From Neoarius graeffei (taxonomy: Eukaryota; Chordata; Actinopteri; Siluriformes; Ariidae): a stretch of DNA of 64,000 nucleotides. Positions within the stretch are counted from its first letter, which is position 1. Each line of letters begins with the position of its first letter. The translations under genes were made by a program, and so were the position numbers. Shown here one piece after another: positions 54,752 through 64,000 of the stretch. The DNA lies in contig NC_083592.1 in NCBI RefSeq assembly GCF_027579695.1, positions 31,825,461 through 31,889,460 on the forward strand, written 5' to 3'. The notes beneath the pieces were generated by a model. That model was not told the origin of the DNA, made no database searches, and saw only the letters and a program-made list of their open reading frames with translations.

Positions 54752-54862
54752 CAGTGTTGCCAGATACTGCTGACGTTTTCCAGCCCAAAATATGTTCAAA
54801 ACCCGCCAAAACGCACTTAAAACCGCCCAATTGGGCAGGAAAACGCCCAATCTGGCAACACA
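54752..54862. mobile_element. second, diverged copy of the small CAGTGTTGCCA MITE
   Basis: The left end cagtgttgccagatactgct and internal cagcccaaaatatgttcaaa match the 42869 copy. The right end keeps atctggcaacac. An internal cgcccaa segment is duplicated. No target duplication can be read. Confidence 0.75.
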
Positions 54863-55100
54863 ACCGAAACTAGAAAATCTTCCCGGAAGTTCCTTTCAGC
54901 ACCTAGATGTCACCCGGGATTGGTTGGCGAGTGTGAGACATTATGGGTTTTTCCCCTTCAGCAGCCTCTCGCGTTACTGCCTGAGGGACAGGGAGGAAAC
55001 CAGCGGGAAATGTTTTAAACAAACGCAACAAACACGAAACAAACGCAAGTCGGAAGATGACCATAAAATACTCGATAGTTACGATATAGTAATAATTTTA

Positions 55101-55646
55101 CCGTATTTTCTGGACTATAGAGCGCACCTGTATATAAGCCGCATCCGCTCTATTTAAAAAAAAAAAAAGTTATACAAGCCGCACCGGGCTATAAGCCGCA
55201 GATATCTATGTTGAAAAATTAGATATTTACTGCATTTACAGTACAAAATCGTTCTGTACATGTATGTACCTGAACAGATTCTTTCCGAACAGTGCCTTTT
55301 AACACGGCAGCAATTTTGCTGATTAAAACGGAACAGAACCAAGAGAAAATAACCGGTATTTATTTACCTTCATTTCTCCTGTGTTTGAAACCACAAGTCA
55401 CTTTAATCATCTTCGCTGGATTTGAAAATAATTACCAGTTAGTAATTTGTCGTGCGTGTTCTATCTGCTAAAGATCTGCTAATTCTTCTTTGCATTGATT
55501 TTTCATCTATCTTATTTTTGATTCTACTTCCGGTTAGAGCGCCCCTAGCGGTGGAAGAAAAATCCACAGAATAGCCGCACCTTTGTATAAGCCGCATGGT
55601 TCAAAACCTAGGAAAAAAGTAGTGGCTTATAGTCCAGAAAATACGG
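55101..55646 (-). mobile_element. 546-bp MITE with TA duplication (copy B)
   Basis: Inverted copy of the 17272-17831 element: same termini ccgtattttctggactata, flanked by TA. Closely similar along its whole length, with a few indels. Confidence 0.88.
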
Positions 55647-56206
55647 TATGTATCTCGCACAGAATTTTCGGCGATATATCGAGTATATTCGATATATCGC
55701 ACAGCCCTATAAGAAAGTAACATTTTCCTTTGTGCCATAAAGTGTATCAAAAAGGCCTCAGTGATGCACATCTCCCGTTTGCTCTAAAAGTCAACTCAAA
55801 TTCACAAGACTGGACTTTGATTCCACACAAAATCGATAAACTCAATTATATACAGTCTGTGTGCCAAGGTAAGAGAGTAAAAATGTCAGGAGCCGAATAT
55901 ACATCCCGAACAAAAATTTTAGGGCAACTGTTTTATGTTTTGACTACATTTTTAAGAGGCATCCGCGTCTGCAGACTGCTCAAAGGTTTTTTTTTTTGTT
56001 TGTTTGTTTTTTTTAAATGCAGTGGTTCTGCGAAATTCTATGAAGAAATTCATGGTCATGCTGGAGAAAATCTGGAGCATAAATGTCCAAGTGCTTCTCG
56101 TGTTTTTTGTGGATGTCTGAGTGAAACTGCCACGCAAAGCAATTTATTATTCAACACAAGTTTATGGTCTTGCATGACTGATGCGATAGTTAACAAAATA
56201 TATATT

Positions 56207-56571
56207 TGTGGCAGCGGGGGCGTGGTCAAGCGTCAGTCTGTGAATGGAGGGCGGAGTCAGGGAAGGTAAGTGGCAGAATCGCTGCACCTGACGTGAATTA
56301 ACCTGTTTGTGTCTCTTCCCCAGTGACCGCGCCCTTTAAAAGGAGAGAGAGAACAGAAAAAGGGAGCTCTCCCCAACCAGAACACTTCTGTGTGCGTGCG
56401 TGCATGCGTGCGTGCATGCATGCGCGCGCGCGTGCGTGTGTGTCTGTGTGCACGTGGGTAGGGCTGGGAGAGTGTGGAAAGCTGAAAAGCTATTAATAAA
56501 AAGAGTTTTTGTAACACTCAGTTCTGGCCTGCCGTGCTTCTGTGCTCCACCCACCTCCAACAATCCTTACA
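56207..56571 (+). mobile_element. solo LTR
   Basis: It starts tgtggcagcgggggcgtgg and ends aatccttaca, flanked by atatt on both sides (56202-56206 and 56572-56576). It has a TATA-like ctttaaaagg and an AATAAA signal (taataaaaag). No internal coding. Confidence 0.85.
56389..56452. repeat. alternating purine-pyrimidine tract
   Basis: tg/cg/ca repeats inside the solo LTR, including an 8-unit-like gcgcgcgcg core; Z-DNA capable. Confidence 0.85.
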
Positions 56572-56990
56572 ATATTACACACACAAATATTACATGGGAT
56601 GTTATCACAGTCATAAACAAAACAGCAGTGTGAGTGAAACAAGAAACAATCAAAGAAAGCTGATGACTGAGTTAATGCTTTATCACGACCTTAACAGACT
56701 GGGTCACATGAGTAGACCCAAAAATCAAGCAATTTTAATGGTTGATGATTTGCTGTTAATTGAGCAGCCCATAGGTTGAGAGTGAAAATCAGGTCACGCT
56801 GCTCTTTTCCTTTTCAATAAATAAAATGTCAGCTGTTAAATGATGTGTTATGTTTGTTCTAACTCAGACTGAAAATCAGTCCAGTGTCCAATAAATGCTC
56901 GTGTAAAATGCTAGTGTAATAGTAGCTGGGTGGCAGGACCACAAATCAGCATCGTCGTGTTTTTTAAGATTCTAGCAGTTTCTTTTTTTT

Positions 56991-57015
56991 GGGGGGGGGG
57001 GGGGGGGGGGGGGGG
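56991..57015. repeat. 25-G homopolymer after a T run
   Basis: Uninterrupted G run in noncoding sequence. Confidence 0.9.
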
Positions 57016-58779
57016 CATGAACGACCCTTGACATCAGTTTACAGCTTATTCCACTGTCAGGAGTACATAGAAAATAAAAAAACATTTTAATTTCATCATC
57101 ATGTATATTATAAAAGCTTTGATAGGCTTTGCTTGGCCCCACAAAATGACTCAATATATGAAGGAATCAGTGCGAATTAAACAATGGCAGAATGTGAAGA
57201 ATTTGTATTGTGCAAACTGCAATGTAGTAAAAACTTAGATATGCTAAGAACCTTAACATTCCTTTCCAAAAAAAAAAAAAGATGGTTCTATAAACTGACC
57301 TAAAATACTTGTCTAAAGTGCCACAGAATGGAAATCTGTATTTACTTAGAGCACTCTTGTTCACCTTTGCCAAAGAGCACAATATCCCCCATTGGCAACT
57401 ATGCCATAACTTTGGTAAAATGCGACTGAATTGAACGAAATTGCAATATGCATATTACCGACACGTAAAGAACCCTGCCAAGCTTCGTGAAATTCCTCCA
57501 AAAATTGTGAGAGGAGTTGATTTCAGAAGGTGAGCACCCTTCCCAGGACGGACGGAAATCGCCATGCCATAATCCCCCTTGAGGCCAGCGAGGGATAATT
57601 AAAAAAAAAAAAGTTTGGTACATGGAGCTGACATACCGTCAAGCTCAAACACTTTCCTCCTCTTTCAAATGCAAATCCCACATATGTAAAAGAGGGCAGT
57701 AAAACTGGTCAATTCCAAAACCCTGGACCGTTTAACCATCCAGACTCATGAATAATCACACCCCCAAAATTTGCATACACCAGCCAACATTCAAGTTCAG
57801 AGGCTATTACCACCATGGGCCTGCACAGCTGGCAGGTATTGTGAAGAACGAAACAATGAATTTTCATTGCACAAAGTGGCTGTTGTCACTGGTTTTCTTC
57901 TGGAAAAGGGTCATGTGATAGGAGCATGATAAATCAGAGAAGGATGTTGTGATTGATAAAACCTAATCAGGAAGCCAACACGGGTGTCTGCATCATCATT
58001 TCCAAATGTCTGTTTTTGCCAGCCTACACTAAAATGCTACCCTGGTGTTCAAGGGTACACTTGGTTCAAGGGTGTTCAATCTAAAATGTGGCCAACAGCG
58101 TTTCCAAAAGTCTCCATTTTTGGGGCTTGAAAAATCCACAGTAGTGTGGATGCCAGGTGTAAACACAGCAAGTGATGCATTTTAAAACTAATTAGTTTAT
58201 TAAAGTGGATGTAGCCCAAATATAGTTGGTTCACCAGTCATTGTTAATAGAGTTCCCTGCTCTTTACTTGGATCCTTCATTTGGTCCTTGCGGTGAAACA
58301 TCCGGTTTGTTAGAGCCGCAGCCCTGTTGAGAACCAGTACACCTCTTAAAGAAAATAATAATAATAAGTCAATCATCAACACGCAGTAGCCCCTCAGAGA
58401 TCTCTGTATGGTGAGCCACAGCCTTACTCGGTCCACTTGTGAGGAAAACACTTGGCAAAGGAGGTCTGTGTGAAGCACTTCATAGCCTGGCCTGCATCCT
58501 GCTGCGCCATTCACACTCATATTCCATACAGCAACACTGTCGCCTTCTCACAGGTGGAATGGGGATTCATGGAGATGCCAGTGCTGGAGAGCTCCTCCTT
58601 TCAAAGTCGCAAAAAACTTGTTCACAACTTCACCTCATGTTAAGGAGTTCCTCTAAACTATATGAGCAATTCCCACTGGTGACTAAAATAAAGTATACTG
58701 GGTGTTTCAAAAAAATTTGAGATCATTCTGGGATATTTACATCTCAAATATCAAATTTTTTGAAAAACCATGCATCATA
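57016..58779. other. noncoding stretch with no assigned gene
   Basis: No recognised exon or element end. A minus-strand 106-codon frame at 58200-58520 has no family signature. Confidence 0.45.
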
Positions 58780-59640
58780 CAGTGGATATAAAGTGTACAC
58801 ATCCCGCGAAAATGATTTTTTTTTTAAACAAAGAAAAAAAAACCTGAGACCATGATAATTTCAAAACTTTTCCCACCTTTAAATGTGACCTACCTATAAC
58901 TTGTACAAGTCAACTGAAAAACATATCTGTTGGGGGGACAAAAAAAAAAAAAAGTACAATAAGCTGGCTGCATAAGTGTGCACACCCTTAAACTAATACT
59001 TTGTTGAAGCACCTTTTGATTTAATTACAGCATTCAGTCTTTTTGGGTCGGAGTCCATCAGCCTGCCACTCCTAGACTTGGCAGTATTTACCCACTCTTC
59101 TTTGCAAAAGCGCTCCAAATCTGGTCAAGGGCATCTCTTGTGCACAGCCCTCTTCAGGTCACCCCACAGATTTTCGATTGGATTTAGGTCTGAACTCTGG
59201 CTGGGCCATTCCAAAACTTTTAATTGTCTTCTGGTGAAGCCATTCTTTTGTTGATTTCAATGTATGCTTGGGGTCACTGTTGTGCTGAATGACAAAATTC
59301 CTCTTCAGCTTTCTAGGGGACACCTGAAGGTTTTAGGCCAAAATTGACTGGTATTTAGAACTGTTCATAATTCCCTCCACCTTGACTAAAGCCCCTGTTC
59401 CAGCTGAAGAAAAACAAATCTCAAAACATGATGCTGCCACCATCATGTTTCACCGTGGGTATGGTGTTCTTTTGATGATGCGCAGTGTTGGTTTTGCACC
59501 AAACACACCTGTTGGAATTGGGGCCAAAAAAGTTCAACCTTGCTTTCAGCAGACCATAACACATTTTCCCACCTGCTTTTGGGAGTGTGGATTTTTTTTC
59601 TTTTTTTGCAAAATTTAGCAGGGCCTGGATGTTTTTCTTT

Positions 59641-60455
59641 GGCGCCGTTTACACATACCCGGGTATTTTTAAAAACGCAGACCTTTGCCTTCGTTTGTGC
59701 CTTTCATTTATACACAAACTGAGTTTTTTCCTCTGAAAACGATTCTTTCTAAAAACCCCGGCAAAAGTGGAGATTTTTTGAAAACTCCGTTTTGCGTTTG
59801 TGTGTAAAGAGACCAAAACGGAGTTTTAGGCAATCTTCGCGCCACAAAAGAGCGACCATTGTACATATGACAAGCATGGAAACACTCAGAGTAGCAGCAT
59901 TTCTGTAATTAAGAGCTATATTCGCCTGTTTGCTTTTGAGAATAAAGCTCATAAAGCTCACTGACCAGCAGAGACGCATTAGGGCTCGGAGGGCAGCAAT
60001 TGCGGAGCTTCTGGTGAGCAAAAGAGCCCGACCGACTTCAGTAATGGCTTATCACATGTCTGAATATAATCATTCAAGAATCACAGACACAATTTTCCCC
60101 CAAACATTTTACTGATATGACTCGTAGTCCTGCGCAACTTTAAGAAGTAACTCCACTTCGCCGTCGGTCCAAACAAACGACCCTAGCGCCATGTTTTCTT
60201 CTTTGAAAGGAACAGGAAGACGTTTGTGTCGGCGGTTCTCGATGAGGCTTCCGATTGGCTTGTGTGGAATTGTCATTCTTCTAACACTGCCACCGACAGT
60301 CTTGGCGTAGTTTAACAGCTCGACAGCGTATTTATGCGGATCAATATAAACGTAATTTTTTTAAAAAACGCAGCTGTGTGCACGAAGTTATTTTGGAAAA
60401 CGGAGTTTAGAAAATATGCGTTTTTAAAAATACCCGGGTATGTGTAAACAGCGCC
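59641..60455. mobile_element. Harbinger-like non-autonomous element, 815 bp
   Basis: TIRs of about 38 bp start ggcgccgtttacacataccc and end gggtatgtgtaaacagcgcc. TTT flanks both sides, a 3-bp duplication as in PIF/Harbinger elements. It carries the Myb-like first exon. Confidence 0.8.
60109..60192 (-). pseudogene. Myb/SANT-like first exon in the Harbinger-like element
   Basis: MALGSFVWTDGEVELLLKVA then QDYESYQ and a stop, with a possible donor near the end (ATCA|GTAAAA). Fish Harbinger-linked Myb-like proteins start with this WTDxEVELLL pattern. Only a fragment remains. Confidence 0.6.
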
Positions 60456-61899
60456 TTTGTAAGCAAACGCTTGCGACCCTACCCCACAGTCCAGATATAT
60501 GGAGAATACGGGAGATTATCGTCACATGTAGTACACAACCAGTACTTGCCAGAAATTCCTGCAGCTCCTTCAGTGTTGCTGTAGGCCTCTCAGCAGCCTC
60601 CCTGACCAGTTTGCGTCTCGCCTTTTTATCAATTTTGGAGAGATGTCCAGTTCTTGGTAATGTCACTGTTGTCCCATATGTTCTCCACTTCTTGATGACG
60701 GTCTTCACTGTGCTCCATGGTATATCTAATGCCGTGGAAATGTTTTTGTACCCTTCTCTTGACAGATCTCTTTCAACAATAAGATCCCTTTGGTGCTTTG
60801 TAAGCTCTCTGTGAACCCTGGCTTTCGCTGGAGGAGGCAACTGAGTAAATGTCTGAACTTTATTTGGGGTTAATCAGAGTCATTTTAACTGATGGCAGGT
60901 GTGAACCCCAAAAGACTGAATGCTGTAATTAAATCAAAAGGCGCTTCAACAAAGTATTAGTTTAAGGGTGTGCACACTTATGCAACCAGCTTATTGTACC
61001 TTTATTTTTTTATGCCCCTCCCCACAGATTTTTGTTTGTTTTTCAATTGAATTGTACAGGTTATAGTTCACATTAAAGGTGGGAAAAGTTTTGAAATTAT
61101 CATGGTCTCTTTTTTCATCAGAAAAAACTACAATTTTTATCCACTGTATATAGAATAAATAGGGTGTATTTATTTTTTTATTTTTTTTTTGGGGGGGGGA
61201 AATACCCCCCATATAATGGTTGGGGAAACACTGCCATGCAATGGCATGAAGTATACTTCAACAAAATAGACTTCATGTGAAGACTACACTGAATTTATAA
61301 TCATGCTATCACCCAAATGAGGATGGGTTCCCTTTTGAGTCTGGTTCCTCTCAAGGCTTCATGTCATCTCTGGGAGTTTTTCCTTGCCACCATTACCACA
61401 GGCTTGTTCATCAGAGATAAAGGAGTTTATTGGGGATGGAATTGGCTTGTGTGTCTGGGGTCTTTGTTTTTCTGCGAAGCTGCTTTGCGACAATATCTGT
61501 TGCAGCCATACTATTGCAAGACCTCAAATGTAAAGATGTGTCAAGTCCAGTGTGAGCAAGCATGCATCAGATCCTTTCAGAATCTAGGAGGGCATTGGTA
61601 GAAATATACATTTGGCATGCTTGAAACTGGTACAGACTGGTCTAATTGCTACTTGTTCTTGAATCTGTTCTGATTGCTACAGTGTCTTGCAAAAGTATTC
61701 ATCCTCTTGGTGTTTGTCCCATTTTGTCACATCACAAGCTGGAATTAAAACTGATGTTTGGGGGATTAGCACCATTTGATTTATACAACATACCACTTTA
61801 AAAATGCAAATCATTTTTATTGTGACAAAATAATCAAGATGAAAAAACAGAAATCTGGAGTGTGCATAGGTATTCACCCCCAAAATCAATACTCCGTAG

Positions 61900-62900
61900 A
61901 GCCAATTTTGGCTGCAATTACAGTTGCAAGTCTCTTTTGGGGTGTGTGTCAATTAGCTTAGCACATCTAACCACTGGGATTTTTGCCCATTCCTCAAGGC
62001 AAAATTGCTCCAACTCCTTCAAGTTAGATGGATTGTGTTGGTGTACAGCAATCAAATTATGCCACAGATTCTCAATTGAACTGAGGTCTGGGCTTTGACT
62101 AGGCCATTCCAAGACATTTAAAGGTTTCCCTTTAAACCAATCCAGTGTAGCTTTAGCAGTATATTTAAGGTCATGGCCCTGCTGAAATGTGAATCTTCAT
62201 CCCAGTCTCAAACCTCTGGCTAACTCAAACTGCCCTGTATTTAGTGCCATCCATCTTTCAATCCTGACCAACTTTCCTGTCCCTGCAGATGAAAAACATC
62301 CTCACAGCATGATGCTGCCACCACCATGCTTCACTGTAGGAATAGTCTTCTCAGGGTATTGGGTTTGCGCCATACATGGGGTTTCCCATGATGGACAAAA
62401 AGTCCAATTTTAGTCTCATCTGACCAGAAAATTGTCTGCCATGTGTTTGGGGAGTTTGCCACATGCTGTTGGCCAAACTCCAAATGTGTTTTATTATTTT
62501 TCCTTTAAGCAACCGCTTTTTTTCTGGTCACACTTCCATAAAGCCTTCCTCTGTGGAATGTACAGCTTACCCTGTTAACGAACAGTGGTCCTATGGACAG
62601 ATACTCCCATTTCTGTTGTGAATCTTTGCAGCTCCTTCAGTGTCATCTTTGGTGTCTTTGTTGCATCTCTGATTAATGCCCTCCTTGCCTGTGAGTTTTG
62701 GTGGGCGGCCTTCTCGTCAGGTTTGTAGTGGTGCCATATTCTTTCCATTTTGCGATAATGGATTTAATGGTGCTCAATGGGATATTCAAAGTTTGGGGTT
62801 TTTTTTCTTTTTTTTTTTTTTTTTAAATATCCCAACCCTGATCTATACTTCTCCACAATTTTGTGTCTGACCTGTTTGGAGTGCTCCTTGGATTTAATGT
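61900..62900 (-). pseudogene. Tc1 transposase relic
   Basis: The C-terminus (EWPSQSPDLSSIENLWHNLI, then LEQFCLEEWAKIPV) is at 61918-62112. The upstream parts run to about 62900 in broken frames. Confidence 0.85.
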
Positions 62901-62972
62901 TGCTTGCTTAGTAGTGTTGCAGAGTCAGGGTCCTTCCAGAACAGATTCAAATACAGAAATCATGTGACACTG

Positions 62973-63597
62973 CAGGGTTTTTTCTAGAAAAATTTAGTAT
63001 GAGGGCGCTCACCATGGCGAGGGAGCGAAGCGGGGGGGGGATGGTGCCGGTTGTCCCCCCCCGCCGTGCAAAGCCTTTGAAAAATGCTCCAATGGGACAT
63101 TCTGAGGCTATCTGAGGGGGAAATTGTAACAAATTGTCTGTCAACATTGAAAAAGAAAGAAGTAATAATCTTCCGCTTCGTGCCGCGGGACGACATCTTT
63201 AAATGCCCAAGTGTCAACAAAAACAACTCGCGAACTACTTCTGTCAAAAGCTCCCGCGCCGGTGGGTGAAAGTTCATTCAGTCTCGAAAAATCTCGCTCT
63301 ACAAGTCAGCTGACCTCGTCAGTAACCCATGTCAAATCTCACGAGAGCAGCCGCGACAAGTAAACAACTAAACAACATGGCGCCTCAGTCTGGAAAACGC
63401 CAATTCGGATTGTTTTTGCACCGTCTGGCGGTGTATCTACTATGATTGGAATATTTTTGGAGCAATTATAACGTATTTGATGATCAGACACATTGTCACG
63501 TAGTGTTGTTGGGATGTTTTCACGGAGTCGGTAAGGGGGCGCACGCCGAGAGTAAGAGGGCGCAGTGCCCCTGTTCCCCCGTTTAGACGAAAGCCTG
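62973..63597. mobile_element. 625-bp insert within the Tc1 element
   Basis: cagggttttttctagaaa and the inverted right end (cgtttagacgaaagcctg) are roughly matched. CACTG flanks both sides (62968-62972, 63598-63602). It has purine-rich ggggggg and cccccc blocks. No coding seen. hAT-type by form; uncertain. Confidence 0.6.
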
Positions 63598-63737
63598 CAC
63601 TGATTGCACACAGGTGGATCTTTATCAACTAATTGTGTGATTTATGAACCCGACTGTTTGGACCAGCTCTTATTTAGGGGTTTCATACGAAAGGGGGTGA
63701 ATACCTATGCACACTCCAGATTTCCGTTTTTTTCATC

Positions 63738-64000
63738 TTAAAGGGGAACTGAAGAAGGCTTTTATTATTAAAATTCTATTTCTCTCATTTTATAAATGTA
63801 GGAATGTATTTCTGACAGCTATTTTGTCCCTGCTATAGCAAGATATGAGTGTTTGAAATACGCTACGTCATATCAGTCCATATGTCAAAGCAATGGCCGT
63901 AAACGAGATTCGTCAAGACCTGTGCAAGACATCACGGGACGGAAGTAAAATGTACAGCGGAAATCAAAGTGACCAACATCTGCCAACGTCGTCAAAAGAC
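63738..64000. mobile_element. start of a TTAA-type element, cut by the window edge
   Basis: ttaaaggggaactgaagaag starts right after Tc1 sequence. The TTAA start resembles the palindrome at 40433 (ttaaaggaac). The right end is outside the window. Confidence 0.4.

Larger units (their letters stand above)
51590..55709 (-). mobile_element. hAT element with ZBED-type transposase and four younger inserts
   Basis: The ends tagggctgtgc and gcacagcccta are perfect inverted copies. taagaaag flanks both sides (51582-51589 and 55710-55717), the 8-bp hAT signature. It holds a BED-finger/hAT transposase relic, the TIR element 51651-53692 (itself carrying a hAT element), a diverged small MITE at 54752 and a TA-type MITE at 55101-55646. 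Confidence 0.93.
59100..60840 (-). pseudogene. Tc1 transposase relic split by the insert
   Basis: The N-terminal helix-turn-helix piece (ELTKHQRDLIVERDLSREGY, STVKTVIKKW) is at about 60500-60840. The C-terminal catalytic part lies left of 59640 in broken frames. Confidence 0.8.
58780..61146 (-). mobile_element. Tc1-like transposon carrying a Harbinger-like element
   Basis: cagtggatataaagtgtac at the left pairs with the right end ttatccactg, each next to TA. Without its 815-bp insert it is about 1.55 kb, the usual Tc1 length. Confidence 0.88.
61680..63737 (-). mobile_element. Tc1-like transposon, right part interrupted
   Basis: The left end cagtgtcttgcaaaagtatt is next to TA (61678-61679). 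The right end approaches gaatacctatgcacactcca but is cut by the TTAA element at 63738. A 625-bp insert lies at 62973-63597. Confidence 0.85.

Noticed and set aside
56257..56563. His/Thr/Ala-rich ORFs
   Set aside because: They are low-complexity readings of the alternating purine-pyrimidine tract in the solo LTR.
58200..58520. Minus-strand 106-codon ORF considered as a THAP-element piece
   Set aside because: No C2CH spacing or conserved Trp/Pro positions; left unassigned.

Overview
The window is vertebrate, almost certainly teleost fish, nuclear DNA. Genes are split by GT-AG introns, the two readable genes are vertebrate families, and most of the rest is a dense layer of fish-type transposons: Tc1/mariner, hAT, Harbinger-like, tRNA-derived SINEs, an LTR retrotransposon and LINE scraps. 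I see no prokaryotic operons, rRNA, CRISPR or plasmid features. A siluriform (catfish) or related source is only a guess from the repeat types.

Two protein genes can be rebuilt exon by exon, both on the minus strand. (1) At 5293-15130 lies a complete five-exon gene for an 823-residue single-pass leucine-rich-repeat membrane protein: signal peptide, LRRNT, five LRRs, LRRCT, membrane helix and a long cytoplasmic tail. I cannot name it with confidence. (2) From 16853 to 50945 lie fifteen consecutive 3' exons of camsap1, the microtubule minus-end-binding protein. They encode the end of its N-terminal region, the CH domain, the large central exon, the coiled coils and the C-terminal CKK domain. 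All splice phases agree. The first exon(s) of camsap1 were not found up to 64000, so the gene probably starts outside the window.

Region by region. 1-1681: edge of a Tc1 element split by a hAT-like insert. 1682-5292: mostly unassigned sequence with one weak exon candidate. 5293-15130: the LRR gene, with introns holding a Tc1 element, an LTR-like insert, an old mariner-like element and two SINEs. 15131-16852: intergenic. 16853-28718: exon-rich 3' half of camsap1, with an 18.9-21.1 kb transposon cluster. 28719-48383: a 19.7-kb camsap1 intron holding a 6.1-kb LTR retrotransposon inside a Tc1 element, several nested TIR elements, and a 717-bp almost perfect palindrome. 48384-50945: two camsap1 exons with a Tc1 element between them. 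50946-64000: apparently camsap1 intron 5' of the first visible exon, with a four-generation nest of transposons at 51590-55709, a solo LTR and two further Tc1 elements.

The most unusual material is a set of three related terminal-inverted-repeat elements (19867-20689, 43130-44148, 51651-53692). Their ends combine a TGACGTCA-type motif with an ATGGCG-type motif. Where readable, they carry a THAP-domain exon just inside the left end and a second, inward-facing reading frame just inside the right end. In the best copy, a younger hAT element inserted exactly at the THAP exon's splice donor, so its 8-bp target duplication reproduces the donor site on both sides. Other notable items are the 353-bp-arm palindrome, an LTR element with integrase upstream of reverse transcriptase (Gmr1-like order), and many insertions whose target-site duplications read exactly.
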